DNA of 64,000 nt, from the NCBI RefSeq assembly GCF_048984525.1, contig NZ_JBMGJC010000012.1, positions 45,400 to 109,399 of the forward strand, read 5' to 3'. Shown one piece after another: positions 50,591 through 59,616 of this stretch. Origin of the DNA: Syntrophopropionicum propionicicum_A (GTDB lineage: Bacteria > Bacillota > Desulfotomaculia > Desulfotomaculales > Pelotomaculaceae). Below the pieces are notes generated by a model that was not told the origin of the DNA, ran no database searches, and saw only the letters and a list, made by a program, of their open reading frames with translations. The position numbers and the translations under genes were made by a program. The number at the start of each line of letters is the position of its first letter. Position 1 is the stretch's first letter.

Positions 50591-51705
50591 AAATCATTTT
50601 TATTTGTTTCAATTATCTAACTTTATATAAAGCTATCAATTATATAAAATATATTTATTCAGATTGCGAATGCATAATTATATTCAGAACAAGTGTTGCA
50701 GATGTCCCATCGGGCATTAAACATTACTTTAGATTGGTTGAAATCATTATTGACAGAAAAAAAAGTGCTTACAAGATATTCTCAAAATATAATAATTTAA
50801 TTAAAATACTATTAGTTATCAAAAGAACAATAAATGTAATTAGAAAGGAAATTGATGAATCAAAACAAATGAATTTAGTCGTTTTTAAAGATCATGAAAT
50901 AATGGAGAGCACATTCATCGAGAAATTTAGACTATTTACAAGAAAGAACGGCAAAGTGATACTTATAGAAGAAGGAAATGCACTATACGAAAAACGAATA
51001 CCAAGGAAGAGGCTTGGATATTGTTGGTATATAATACAAAAATTATTTGGTTTATCTGATTATTTTTTAAATAATTACCCGCAAGGTTATAACTTACTAG
51101 TTAATGAAATTGTATGCTCGGATGCTGAAAGATTTACGCAATTAAAAAACAGGGTAAATCTCAAAATTGTTGAACAAAACAACTACTTCACATTTGAGAA
51201 TTGTCAGTTTTTTATTGAGAATATTCTGGGTTATAACTTTGAAGGATTAAAACGATATAAATCATTTGATTTTGCGTTCTTAACTCAACCACTAGAAGAG
51301 ATTGGCTTGACAGAAGATATGGAAGAGAAAATTATTGAAAGGTTGTTAATCACAGGAAAGAATGTGCTAATTAAGAAACATCCGAGAGATATGGAGAAGA
51401 GGAGATACTCAGATGGCTGTAACGTGCATGAATTACCAGAAGAATTAAATGTGATACCATTTGAGTGTCTTTATGGGATTATAGGTGAACCGATTATCGT
51501 CACGTTTTATTCATCAGCATACAAGAATATGCTATTAGATAATAAGGACACAAGAGTAATACTGCTGTATAAACTATTAAATAATGAGAGAATTAATAGC
51601 CTTATGGATGACTTGGAAAAAGAATTCGATAGAAGAATTTTCATTCCAGAATCTATAGAACAATTAGATGACGCAATCAATTGGTGGAGGAAGCTACAAG
51701 TATGA
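50587..51705 (+). CDS. Putative nonulosonate (sialic/legionaminic acid) transferase
   Basis: 372 residues, not assignable to a family with certainty. Three motifs shared by bacterial sialyltransferase families (GT38, GT52, GT80, GT100) are present in order: an acidic D/E-E-G motif in LIEEGNALYE (about 132-141), the HP motif in IKKHPRD (about 260-266) and the Ser-Ser motif in TFYSSAYK (about 305-312). PFECLYG also recalls polysialyltransferases. The gene sits directly before the legionaminic acid genes, overlapping legB, and no other candidate transferase for the CMP-sugar exists here. Soluble or peripheral; no membrane span. Confidence 0.6.
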   Translation: MKIIFICFNYLTLYKAINYIKYIYSDCECIIIFRTSVADVPSGIKHYFRLVEIIIDRKKSAYKIFSKYNNLIKILLVIKRTINVIRKEIDESKQMNLVVFKDHEIMESTFIEKFRLFTRKNGKVILIEEGNALYEKRIPRKRLGYCWYIIQKLFGLSDYFLNNYPQGYNLLVNEIVCSDAERFTQLKNRVNLKIVEQNNYFTFENCQFFIENILGYNFEGLKRYKSFDFAFLTQPLEEIGLTEDMEEKIIERLLITGKNVLIKKHPRDMEKRRYSDGCNVHELPEELNVIPFECLYGIIGEPIIVTFYSSAYKNMLLDNKDTRVILLYKLLNNERINSLMDDLEKEFDRRIFIPESIEQLDDAINWWRKLQV

Positions 51706-52682
51706 AAAAAATCCTAGTCACTGGCTCGGACGGTTTTATTGGTAGCCATCTAACTGAAGAATTGGTAAAATTAGGCTTTAAAGTAAAAGCCTTAGTATAT
51801 TACAACTCATTTAATAAATGGGGATGGGTGGATACTTTCCCCCAAGTAATACTAGATGAAATTGAAATCTTCCAAGGCGACATTAGAGACCCCTATGGCG
51901 TCAGAGAGGCGATGAAGGACGTGGATGAAGTGTTCCACTTGGCTGCCCTTATCGCCATTCCTTTTAGCTACCATTCGCCTGATACGTATGTTGATACCAA
52001 CATCAAGGGGACTCTGAATGTGTTGCAGGCCGCGAGAGACTTAGGGACAAGCCGTGTGCTTATCACCTCTACTTCAGAAGTGTACGGCACGGCTCAGTAT
52101 GTGCCGATTGATGAGAAGCATCCCTACCAGGGGCAATCGCCATACTCAGCCACCAAAATAGGTGCGGACAGACTGGCAGAGTCTTTCTATAGGAGCTTCA
52201 GTATGCCGATCACAATAGTAAGACCATTTAATACTTACGGCCCTCGCCAATCCGCTAGGGCAGTTATTCCTACAATCATTACTCAACTGCTGGCGGGGAA
52301 AGAAGAGATACATCTTGGTGCGTTGAGCCCTACCAGGGACTTCAACTACGTGAAGGATACCGTTAATGGCTTTATTGAAATAGCCAAGTCGGAAAAGACC
52401 ATCGGCGAGGAAATAAATATAGCAACTCAGCAGGAGATTTCCATCGGGCAGCTTGCAGAGGAACTGATCAGGCAAATCAACCCGAATGCAAAGATTGTCT
52501 GTGATGAGCAGAGGCTAAGACCGGAGAAGAGTGAGGTCAACAGGCTTCTTGGTTCAAATGAAAAGATAAAATACCTGACGAATTGGTCACCACAATACAC
52601 TTTTGAGAGTGGGCTGGCTGAGACTATCGACTTCCTAAGACATAATCTGGCTAATTACAAGGTTGATATTTATAACCTATAG
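51702..52682 (+). CDS. legB: NDP-N-acetylglucosamine 4,6-dehydratase, LegB type
   Basis: 326 residues from ATG 51702 (GGAGGAAG upstream, overlapping the previous stop). SDR-extended: KKILVTGSDGFIGSHLTEEL, VFHLAALIAIPFSY, ITSTSEVYGTAQYVPIDE and YSATKIGADRLAESFY (YxxxK). LegB makes the 4-keto-6-deoxy derivative of GDP-GlcNAc, the first committed step of legionaminic acid in Campylobacter. The GDP route is supported by the PtmE-type gene two positions downstream. Confidence 0.88.
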   Translation: MKKILVTGSDGFIGSHLTEELVKLGFKVKALVYYNSFNKWGWVDTFPQVILDEIEIFQGDIRDPYGVREAMKDVDEVFHLAALIAIPFSYHSPDTYVDTNIKGTLNVLQAARDLGTSRVLITSTSEVYGTAQYVPIDEKHPYQGQSPYSATKIGADRLAESFYRSFSMPITIVRPFNTYGPRQSARAVIPTIITQLLAGKEEIHLGALSPTRDFNYVKDTVNGFIEIAKSEKTIGEEINIATQQEISIGQLAEELIRQINPNAKIVCDEQRLRPEKSEVNRLLGSNEKIKYLTNWSPQYTFESGLAETIDFLRHNLANYKVDIYNL

Positions 52683-52696
52683 CGGAGGATATTAAA

Positions 52697-53860
52697 ATGA
52701 GTAAATTCATACCATTATCTGTTCCCAACTTGAAAGGTAATGAGCTGAAATATGTAACTAAAGCAGTGGAAACTGAGTGGGTGTCTACCGGTGGGCCGTA
52801 TGTAAATGATTTTGAAAAGAACGTTGCTGAATATGTGAAAGCGAAGGGTGCTGTATCCTGTCAGAATGGAACATCTGGGTTGCATATAGCACTTCTGCTC
52901 TGCGGAGTGACAAGGGATGATGAGGTTATTGTTCCGACGCTAACGTTCATCGCTGCAGTTAATCCGGTCAGATATATTGGCGCTGAGCCGATATTTATGG
53001 ACTGCGATGATTCGCTCACAATGGATGCAGATAAGCTTGATGAGTTCTGCCGGGAAGAGTGCATCTTAATTGATGGGAAGCTCATTAGCCATAAGACTAA
53101 TAAACACATCAAGGTTGTGCTGGTGGTCCATGTCTTTGGCAATATGGCCGACATGGAGCGGATAATGCAGATAGCAAAGCAGTACAATCTCATAGTAGTA
53201 GAGGACGCAACGGAAGCTATCGGCACTTACTATACCAAGGGTAAGTACAATGGCAAGTTTGCCGGCACTATCGGGACAATTGGTGTTTTCTCCTTTAACG
53301 GCAATAAAATAATAACCACCGGCGGTGGCGGGATGATAGTGTCCGAGGACAAGGAGTTGCTAAAGAAAGCCAAGCATCTCACAACGCAGGCCAAGAGCGA
53401 TGAGCTCTACTATACACATGATGAAATAGGCTACAACTATCGCATGACCAACCTACAGGCGGCTTTGGGTTTGGCGCAGTTGGAGCAGCTTGAGGGTTTC
53501 ATTAAAACAAAGGAAGAAAACTATAACCTATATAGAAATAAGATACAAGAAATAAAAGGCTTGACTATCCTCGATTTTAGAGCGGATATAAGAAGTAATC
53601 ACTGGTTCTACGCTCTCCATTGCGATGAGAATTATCCATTAAGCAGAGATGAGATTATACGATACCTGGCATTAAAGGGCATACAGTCGAGACCGATTTG
53701 GGGTTTAATAAATGATCAGGAGCCCTATATCGGGAGCCAGGTATATAAGATTGAAAAGGCAAAATATTTCTGGGAAAGAGTTGTTAACATACCATGCAGC
53801 ACCAACCTTACAAAAAAGGATGCGCTGTATGTCATAGAGTGTTTGAAAAATGCAGTTTAA
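52697..53860 (+). CDS. legC: LegC-type aminotransferase (DegT/StrS family)
   Basis: 387 residues. Starts SKFIPLSVPNLKGNELKYV with ETEWVSTGGPYVNDFE, then CQNGTSGLHIALLL (about 55), VVHVFGNMADME, VVEDATEAIGTYY and the PLP lysine in FSFNGNKIITTGGGGMI (about 205). It places the 4-amino group on the LegB product. A His/Asn variant (FNGNK) at the lysine motif is usual for this subgroup. Confidence 0.9.
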   Translation: MSKFIPLSVPNLKGNELKYVTKAVETEWVSTGGPYVNDFEKNVAEYVKAKGAVSCQNGTSGLHIALLLCGVTRDDEVIVPTLTFIAAVNPVRYIGAEPIFMDCDDSLTMDADKLDEFCREECILIDGKLISHKTNKHIKVVLVVHVFGNMADMERIMQIAKQYNLIVVEDATEAIGTYYTKGKYNGKFAGTIGTIGVFSFNGNKIITTGGGGMIVSEDKELLKKAKHLTTQAKSDELYYTHDEIGYNYRMTNLQAALGLAQLEQLEGFIKTKEENYNLYRNKIQEIKGLTILDFRADIRSNHWFYALHCDENYPLSRDEIIRYLALKGIQSRPIWGLINDQEPYIGSQVYKIEKAKYFWERVVNIPCSTNLTKKDALYVIECLKNAV

Positions 53861-53911
53861 ATATTTTAGGTAGACTTTATCAAGGTAAAATCATAAATGC
53901 AGGTGGCTGTT

Positions 53912-54958
53912 ATGAGTATAAGTGACATATTAATTGATGAAGACAGTACTATGATACAGGCTATGGAAATGCTAGATAAAGCTGCGAAAAAGGTTTTATT
54001 TATAGAGCGGGATGGCGTACTCACCGCAGCTCTTACGGACGGAGATATCAGACGCTGGATACTGGCAAAGGGCAACCTCAATGCCACAGTTAGGGACATA
54101 GCAAACTACAATCCCAAGTTTGTATACGAAAAAGACAAGGCGAGGGCGAAGGAATACATGAAACAGTATTCAGTTGAAGCCTTGCCCATATTAGATGAGA
54201 ATAATAAGATAGTTGCAGTTACCCTTTGGGACGATAGGGATATAGAACCTAAGAAGGAGCTTAATATCCCTGTCGTTATTATGGCCGGAGGGCTAGGAAC
54301 AAGGTTATATCCGTATACGAAGATACTTCCCAAGCCATTGATCCCAGTGGGTGATTTGCCTATAGCGGAGCATATCATCAATAGGTTCTGCAGCTATGGC
54401 TGCAAGCGTTTCTACTTAATAGTGAACCACAAGAAGAATATGATTAAGGCCTATTTCAACGAGATAGTGAAGGACTACGAAATAATTTATATTGATGAGG
54501 ACAAGCCCCTGGGGACCGGTGGCGGGATAAGTTTACTGAAAGGGAAAATCGACTCTACTTTCATACTCTCCAACTGTGACATTATTGTCGAGGAAGACTA
54601 TGAAAAGATATATCGGTATCACAAGGAAACAAACAATTTGATTACTATGGTATGTACTTTGAAGAATTTCACAATACCCTACGGGGTGGTGGAAATAGGA
54701 GGAAACGGTGAAATTGAATCCATGAGAGAAAAGCCGGAGATGGCCTTCTTCACAAATACGGGCTATTATATTGTGGAGCCACGGGTTATTGAAGAACTGG
54801 AATATGAGAAACTTATAAGCTTCCCTGACATTATAGAGAGATATAAACAAGCCGGGGAAAAGGTAGGCATTTATCCTATCAGCGAACATGCTTGGTTGGA
54901 TATGGGGCAGTATGACGAGATGGAAGAAATGAGGAAAAGGTTGTGCGGTGATGAATAA
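53912..54958 (+). CDS. ptmE: CBS-domain sugar nucleotidyltransferase, PtmE type
   Basis: 348 residues from ATG 53912 (AGGTGG six bases upstream). Two CBS motifs fill residues 1-115 (MIQAMEMLDKAAKKVLFIE and VEALPILDENNKIVAVTLWDD); the nucleotidyltransferase domain follows (PVVIMAGGLGTRLYPYTKILPKPLIPVGD, about 122). This fusion is that of PtmE, which makes GDP-glucosamine from GTP and GlcN-1-phosphate for legionaminic acid. The CBS pair may sense nucleotides. Overlaps legH by 8 bases. Confidence 0.85.
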   Translation: MSISDILIDEDSTMIQAMEMLDKAAKKVLFIERDGVLTAALTDGDIRRWILAKGNLNATVRDIANYNPKFVYEKDKARAKEYMKQYSVEALPILDENNKIVAVTLWDDRDIEPKKELNIPVVIMAGGLGTRLYPYTKILPKPLIPVGDLPIAEHIINRFCSYGCKRFYLIVNHKKNMIKAYFNEIVKDYEIIYIDEDKPLGTGGGISLLKGKIDSTFILSNCDIIVEEDYEKIYRYHKETNNLITMVCTLKNFTIPYGVVEIGGNGEIESMREKPEMAFFTNTGYYIVEPRVIEELEYEKLISFPDIIERYKQAGEKVGIYPISEHAWLDMGQYDEMEEMRKRLCGDE

Positions 54959-55595
54959 GAAATTGCTTCTGTTGGGTGGGGGGGGACACTGTAAATCTGT
55001 ATTAGACAGCCTCCTGCCAAGTGGACAGTATGTTGAAATGGGAATAATTGATAAAAAGGAAAATGTGGGTAAGTCTATCCTCGATGTTCCCGTCATTGGT
55101 TGCGATGATGATTTGTCGAAGCTGTACCAACAGGAATTTAATTATGCGTTCGTAACTGTTGGCAGCATAGGCAATCCGTCACTTCGTGTAAAGCTGTTTT
55201 CGGAGATTGAGCGTATCGGATTTAAAATACCCAATATTATAGATGCAACCGCCGTTGTTAGTCAGCATGCCAGCTTAGAGAATGGCGTATTCATCGGGAA
55301 GAATGCAGTTATTAATGCGGGTTCTACCATAGGTAAAGGTGTAATTATCAATACTTCAGCTACAATAGAGCACGATTGTACCATTGAGGACTTTGTCCAT
55401 ATCGCGTCTGGTGCTGTTCTGTGCGGAGAGCTGCATATAGGGTACAATACTCATATTGGAGCAAACAGCGTTATTAAACAGCAATTAAGAATAGGTTTTG
55501 ACTCTATCATCGGCATGGGGAGCGTAGTGTTGCACGATATTGGCGATAATATAATCGCCTTTGGCAACCCATGCAAGGAAGTAAAAAAATCATGA
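54951..55595 (+). CDS. legH: Sugar N-acetyltransferase, LegH/PglD/NeuD family
   Basis: 214 residues. N-terminal Rossmann-like domain KLLLLGGGGHCKSVLDSL and C-terminal left-handed beta helix (VFIGKNAVINAGSTIGKGVIIN, with catalytic His in IEHDCTIEDFVHIA). It acetylates the 4-amino group of the legionaminic precursor. ATG 54951 is used; an adjacent GTG one codon before is possible. Overlaps ptmE and legI, so translationally coupled. Confidence 0.85.
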   Translation: MNKKLLLLGGGGHCKSVLDSLLPSGQYVEMGIIDKKENVGKSILDVPVIGCDDDLSKLYQQEFNYAFVTVGSIGNPSLRVKLFSEIERIGFKIPNIIDATAVVSQHASLENGVFIGKNAVINAGSTIGKGVIINTSATIEHDCTIEDFVHIASGAVLCGELHIGYNTHIGANSVIKQQLRIGFDSIIGMGSVVLHDIGDNIIAFGNPCKEVKKS

Positions 55596-56587
55596 GTGTT
55601 TTTATTATTGCTGAGGCCGGAGTAAACCACAACGGTAAGTTGGATTTAGCTAAAAAGATGGTGGACAAAGCTAAGGAAGCTGGAGCAGACTGCATTAAGT
55701 TTCAGACATTTGTGTCGAAATATATTGTTTCAAAAGGAGCCGATAAAGCGGACTATCAGAAGAAGCAGACTGGGGCAGATGAAAGCCAGTTATCCATGCT
55801 GAAAAAGCTGGAGTTGTCCTTTAATGACTTCATTGAGTTGAATGAATATTGCAAAGCGAGCAGAATCCGATTCCTCTCCACGGCATTTGATTTTAATAGT
55901 ATAGATTTTTTGAATAATCTCGGTATGGGGATGTGGAAAGTTCCCTCCGGGGAAATAACCAATCTTCCTTATCTCATTAAAATAGCAAAAACCCATCAAC
56001 CAATTATCATGTCTACGGGCATGAGTACCCTGGATGAGATACAAACAGCAGTAGATGCTTTAAATAGATATGACAGTGGAGCTATTACCCTGCTTCACTG
56101 CACAACTGAGTACCCTGCTCCGTACACAGATGTAAATCTAAATGCGATCAAGACAATGCGAGACACTTTGCATTTGCCAGTGGGATATTCCGACCACACG
56201 AAAGGAATAGAAATACCAATGGCTGCCGTTGCCCTGGGCGCTACAGTAATAGAGAAGCACTTCACATTGGACAAAAATTTGGAAGGCCCCGACCATAAGG
56301 CGAGTTTGGAACCTGATGAGCTTGCGAGTATGGTGAATGCAATCAGAAATGTTGAGTTAGCGATGGGAACCGGCGAAAAAAAGCCTGCTGAATGCGAGTT
56401 GAAGAATATGGCTGTCGCCAGAAAGAGCATTATAGCCAGCCGCAGTATAAAAGAAGGAGAGGTCCTTTCAGAAGATAACCTCACTGTTAAACGACCGGGT
56501 ACCGGCATCAGCCCAATGCTGTGGTTTGAAGTGCTAGGACAGAGGGCCATTAGAGAATTTGAAGAAGACGAGTTGATAGAAATATGA
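55592..56587 (+). CDS. legI: Legionaminic acid synthase (NeuB family)
   Basis: 331 residues from ATG 55592 (AAGGAAG upstream, ATGA overlap with legH). TIM barrel: FIIAEAGVNHNGKLDLAKKM, DCIKFQTF, STAFDFNSIDFL, KVPSGEITNLPYL, HCTTEYPAPYTDVNL and GYSDHTKG, then EKHFTLDKNLEGPDHKASLEP. C-terminal SAF (antifreeze-like) domain about 275-331 (RSIKEGEVLSEDNLTVKRPGTGI). Condenses the 6-deoxy-di-N-acetyl-mannose derivative with phosphoenolpyruvate. Confidence 0.93.
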   Translation: MSVFIIAEAGVNHNGKLDLAKKMVDKAKEAGADCIKFQTFVSKYIVSKGADKADYQKKQTGADESQLSMLKKLELSFNDFIELNEYCKASRIRFLSTAFDFNSIDFLNNLGMGMWKVPSGEITNLPYLIKIAKTHQPIIMSTGMSTLDEIQTAVDALNRYDSGAITLLHCTTEYPAPYTDVNLNAIKTMRDTLHLPVGYSDHTKGIEIPMAAVALGATVIEKHFTLDKNLEGPDHKASLEPDELASMVNAIRNVELAMGTGEKKPAECELKNMAVARKSIIASRSIKEGEVLSEDNLTVKRPGTGISPMLWFEVLGQRAIREFEEDELIEI

Positions 56588-57756
56588 AAAATAAAATAAG
56601 CATATTAACAGCAACCAGAGCTGAATACGGTCTATTAAAGCCAATTATACAAAAATTGATTGAAGTTCCGGAATTTGATGTGCGAGTAGTTGTGACAGGT
56701 GCGCATCTGTCATCGGAATTCGGATTAACTTACAAAGAAATCGAACTTGATGATATTGCAATAGATGAGAAAATTGAGATTCTCTTAAGTGCAGATACAC
56801 CTTCAGCAATTTCTAAATCAATGGGGTTGGCAATGATAAGCTTTGCTGATTATTTTGATAGAATAAAACCAGACATGTTAATTGTGCTTGGCGACCGTTA
56901 CGAGACATTAGCTGTTTGTATTGTAGCAATGAATCAGAGAATTCCAATTGCCCATCTCTATGGCGGCGAAAGTTCTGAAGGATTAATAGATGAATGTATA
57001 AGGCACTCTATCACCAAAATGAGTTACTTGCATTTTACTAGCACAGAAAAATATCGTAAACGGGTTATCCAACTTGGAGAAGATCCTTCTAGAGTTTTTG
57101 ATGTAGGGGCAATAGGAGTAGAAAATACCAAAAAATTAAGACTGCTGGAAAAATTAGAATTAGCAAAATCGATAGATTTTGAAATAAATAAACCCTATGC
57201 AGTTGTAACATTTCATCCTGTAACCCTAGAAAAGGAAAGTTCTCGAGAGCAAATGATACAGTTGTTAGAAGCGATTGATTCCCATAAAGAATTAAATTAT
57301 ATTTTTACAAAAGCAAATTCAGATACAGATGGTAGAATAATTAATTATTGTATTGAGCAATATGTCTCATCTAATTCGAATTGTATAGCGGTCACATCGC
57401 TCGGCGTTAATAGGTATTTAAGCGCAATTAAATACTGCGCCTTCGCAATTGGAAACTCTTCAAGTGGTATTATTGAAGTACCTTCTTTTAAAAAGCCAAC
57501 AATAAATATTGGAGACAGACAAAAAGGACGGATACAAGCTAAAAGTATTATTAACTGTAAACCAGATTCTGAACAAATTAAAAAGGCTATGGATGTGGCA
57601 ATGTCAGATGATTTCCGAAAACAACTAAAGAATGTTGTGAATCCTTATGAAAGACCTGATACTTCAAATAGAATAGTTGCTGAAATAAGAGAATGGGTAC
57701 TATCAAGCAAACTTGAAATCAAGAAAAAATTTTACGATGTGGAGGTAAATCATTGA
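56584..57756 (+). CDS. legG: NDP-sugar 2-epimerase (hydrolysing), LegG/NeuC family
   Basis: 390 residues, ATGA overlap with legI. NKISILTATRAEYGLLKPI, LIVLGDRYETLAVCI, AHLYGGESSEGLIDECIRHSITK (about 125) and AIGNSSSGIIEVPSF (about 296) are NeuC/LegG motifs. It releases the nucleotide and inverts C2 to give the substrate of LegI. The gene and the two after it are much more AT-rich than legI and legF. A diverged C-terminal remnant of another legG lies at 59.35-59.61 kb, showing that this copy replaced an older one. Confidence 0.9.
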   Translation: MKNKISILTATRAEYGLLKPIIQKLIEVPEFDVRVVVTGAHLSSEFGLTYKEIELDDIAIDEKIEILLSADTPSAISKSMGLAMISFADYFDRIKPDMLIVLGDRYETLAVCIVAMNQRIPIAHLYGGESSEGLIDECIRHSITKMSYLHFTSTEKYRKRVIQLGEDPSRVFDVGAIGVENTKKLRLLEKLELAKSIDFEINKPYAVVTFHPVTLEKESSREQMIQLLEAIDSHKELNYIFTKANSDTDGRIINYCIEQYVSSNSNCIAVTSLGVNRYLSAIKYCAFAIGNSSSGIIEVPSFKKPTINIGDRQKGRIQAKSIINCKPDSEQIKKAMDVAMSDDFRKQLKNVVNPYERPDTSNRIVAEIREWVLSSKLEIKKKFYDVEVNH

Positions 57757-58643
57757 ACATTCTGTTTATTGGCTGTGTAAAGAGCTCGTATGTGTTATTG
57801 GAAAAACTTTTGATTAATAATAAAAATATTTGTGGAGTGGTAACAAAAAAAGAGAGTAATTTTAATGCTGATTATGAGGACTTGATTCCTTTGTGTGAAA
57901 AATACAATATAGAGATTGAATATACTAATGATATTAATGATGATAAAACCATAAAATTTATTAAAGATAAGAACCCTGATATTATCTATTGTTTTGGATG
58001 GTCACAGCTATTGAAAAAACAAGTTATAAATATACCAAAATTAGGTGTCGTTGGCTTCCATCCTACGAAACTACCTAATAATAAAGGCCGGCATCCAGTT
58101 ATTTGGACTTTGGTATTGGGCTTAACTGATACTGCTTCTACATTTTTCATGATTGATGAAGCAGTTGATAATGGAGAAATTGTTTCGCAATATTCAATTA
58201 AAGTAGATCTACATGATGATGCGAATGATTTGTATAATAAAATTTTATTAGTTGCAGGGCATCAAGTGATTGAATTTACTGAGCAATTTGAAAATAATAA
58301 AGTTAATTTTATAAAGCAAAATCAACTAAATACAAATACTTGGAGGAAAAGAACTAAAGAAGATGGCAAAATTGACTTTAGAATGTCAGCGTTAAATATA
58401 TACAATTTGGTCAGGGGATTAACAAAACCATACGTAGGCGCGCATCTCGTTTTTGAGGGAAAAGAATACAAAGTATGGCGCTGTGAAGTTGTAAAAGATG
58501 TGAAAGAAGAATATTCTAATATTGAATTTGGGAAGGTATTACAAGTGTACTCACCTACATCATTTTTAGTTCGAAGCGGAAAAGATCTAATAAAAATTAT
58601 CGATTGCGACGAAACTGATCTAAAAGTTGGGGATTATCTATGA
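57753..58643 (+). CDS. Formyltransferase-family protein, probable sugar N-formyltransferase
   Basis: 296 residues from TTG 57753, overlapping the legG stop, GGAGG upstream. Formyltransferase catalytic domain: MNILFIGCVKSSYVLLEKL, IYCFGWSQLL, GFHPTKLPNNKGRHPVIWTL (about 103) and FMIDEAVDNGEIVSQ (Asp about 133). C-terminal OB-like domain about 205-296. Many family members have Asn two residues before the catalytic His; here that position is Gly. Next to legG and a deacetylase, it may formylate an amino group of the nonulosonic acid or its precursor. Confidence 0.78.
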   Translation: MNILFIGCVKSSYVLLEKLLINNKNICGVVTKKESNFNADYEDLIPLCEKYNIEIEYTNDINDDKTIKFIKDKNPDIIYCFGWSQLLKKQVINIPKLGVVGFHPTKLPNNKGRHPVIWTLVLGLTDTASTFFMIDEAVDNGEIVSQYSIKVDLHDDANDLYNKILLVAGHQVIEFTEQFENNKVNFIKQNQLNTNTWRKRTKEDGKIDFRMSALNIYNLVRGLTKPYVGAHLVFEGKEYKVWRCEVVKDVKEEYSNIEFGKVLQVYSPTSFLVRSGKDLIKIIDCDETDLKVGDYL

Positions 58644-59326
58644 GTAATAAGAATGTTATTGTTGTAGCACCTCATCCCGATGATGAAACTTTAGGCTGTG
58701 GTGGTACGATATTATTGTTGAAAGAGCAAAGTTACAAAATATTCTGGCTAATTACAACAAGTATATCTCAAGAAAATGGTTTTACTAAAGAACGAATTAA
58801 AAAACGGCAAAAAGAAATAAAACTAGTTTCTGACACATATGGATTTGAGAGTGTCATTAATCTTGAAATTCCGTCAACTAAAGTCGGCGAAGTAGCATAT
58901 GGTTCATTAATTCAAATGATTTCCAAGGAATTTAATGAAATAAAACCAAACATATTATTTCTGCCATTTTATAATGATGTTCATACTGACCATAAAATTA
59001 TTGCTGAGGCATGCTTAAGCTGTACAAAATGGTTCCGCTATCCGTATATAGAGACAGTTTTAGCTTATGAAACATTATCCGAAACCGACTTCAATATTAA
59101 TACATGTAATAAGAAGTTTGAACCCAATGTATTTATAGATATATCTAATTATCTGGAACGAAAGATTCAAATAATGAATATTTATGAAAGTGAAATGTCT
59201 GACTTTCCATTCCCGAGAAGTGATAAGGCTATAAGAAGTTTAGCATATTTAAGGGGATCCCAGAGTGGTTCAATGGCTGCAGAAGCTTTCGAATTGCAAA
59301 GGGCAAATGTCAAAACATCTAAATGA
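58640..59326 (+). CDS. PIG-L family zinc deacetylase (LmbE-like)
   Basis: 228 residues, overlap with the formyltransferase gene. Zinc motif APHPDDETLGCGG (about 10-22) and HTDHK (about 115-119), the usual LmbE/PIG-L ligands. These enzymes remove N-acetyl groups from sugars. Paired with a formyltransferase, it could remove an acetyl so that a formyl group can be added to the same nitrogen. The substrate is inferred only. Confidence 0.85.
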   Translation: MSNKNVIVVAPHPDDETLGCGGTILLLKEQSYKIFWLITTSISQENGFTKERIKKRQKEIKLVSDTYGFESVINLEIPSTKVGEVAYGSLIQMISKEFNEIKPNILFLPFYNDVHTDHKIIAEACLSCTKWFRYPYIETVLAYETLSETDFNINTCNKKFEPNVFIDISNYLERKIQIMNIYESEMSDFPFPRSDKAIRSLAYLRGSQSGSMAAEAFELQRANVKTSK

Positions 59327-59349
59327 GACTTTTGCATAATTACTTTATT

Positions 59350-59611
59350 TCACCACCTCATCACATAAATATCGTTGATCCAGTAAGGAAGGTTGCAAGC
59401 GGATAGCGTTATCAATTGCCATCCTGTACGTGTTGAAATCGAAGAAGTAATGTTCTTGGCTTCAACAGATAGATTCAGGGAAAAAGCGAGGAAAACCGTC
59501 AATCCATATGGAGACGGTAAAACATCGGTAAAAATTGTCGAAACCATAAAAGAATTCTTGATGGAAGACAAGATAAACTTAATGAAAAAGTTCTATGACA
59601 TCGTGAGGTGA
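59350..59611 (+). pseudogene. C-terminal remnant of a second legG/neuC-like gene
   Basis: From TTG 59393 the frame reads QADSVINCHPVRVEIEEVMF, then RFREKARKTVNPYGDGKTS and MKKFYDIVR. It aligns with the last 70 residues of the intact LegG but is clearly diverged (for example VNPYGDGKTS against VNPYERPDTS). A little more, NIVDPVRK (about 59368), is recognisable in another frame. The front 300 residues are missing. It sits where legG would be expected, directly before legF. Confidence 0.8.
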
Positions 59612-59616
59612 GAGGT

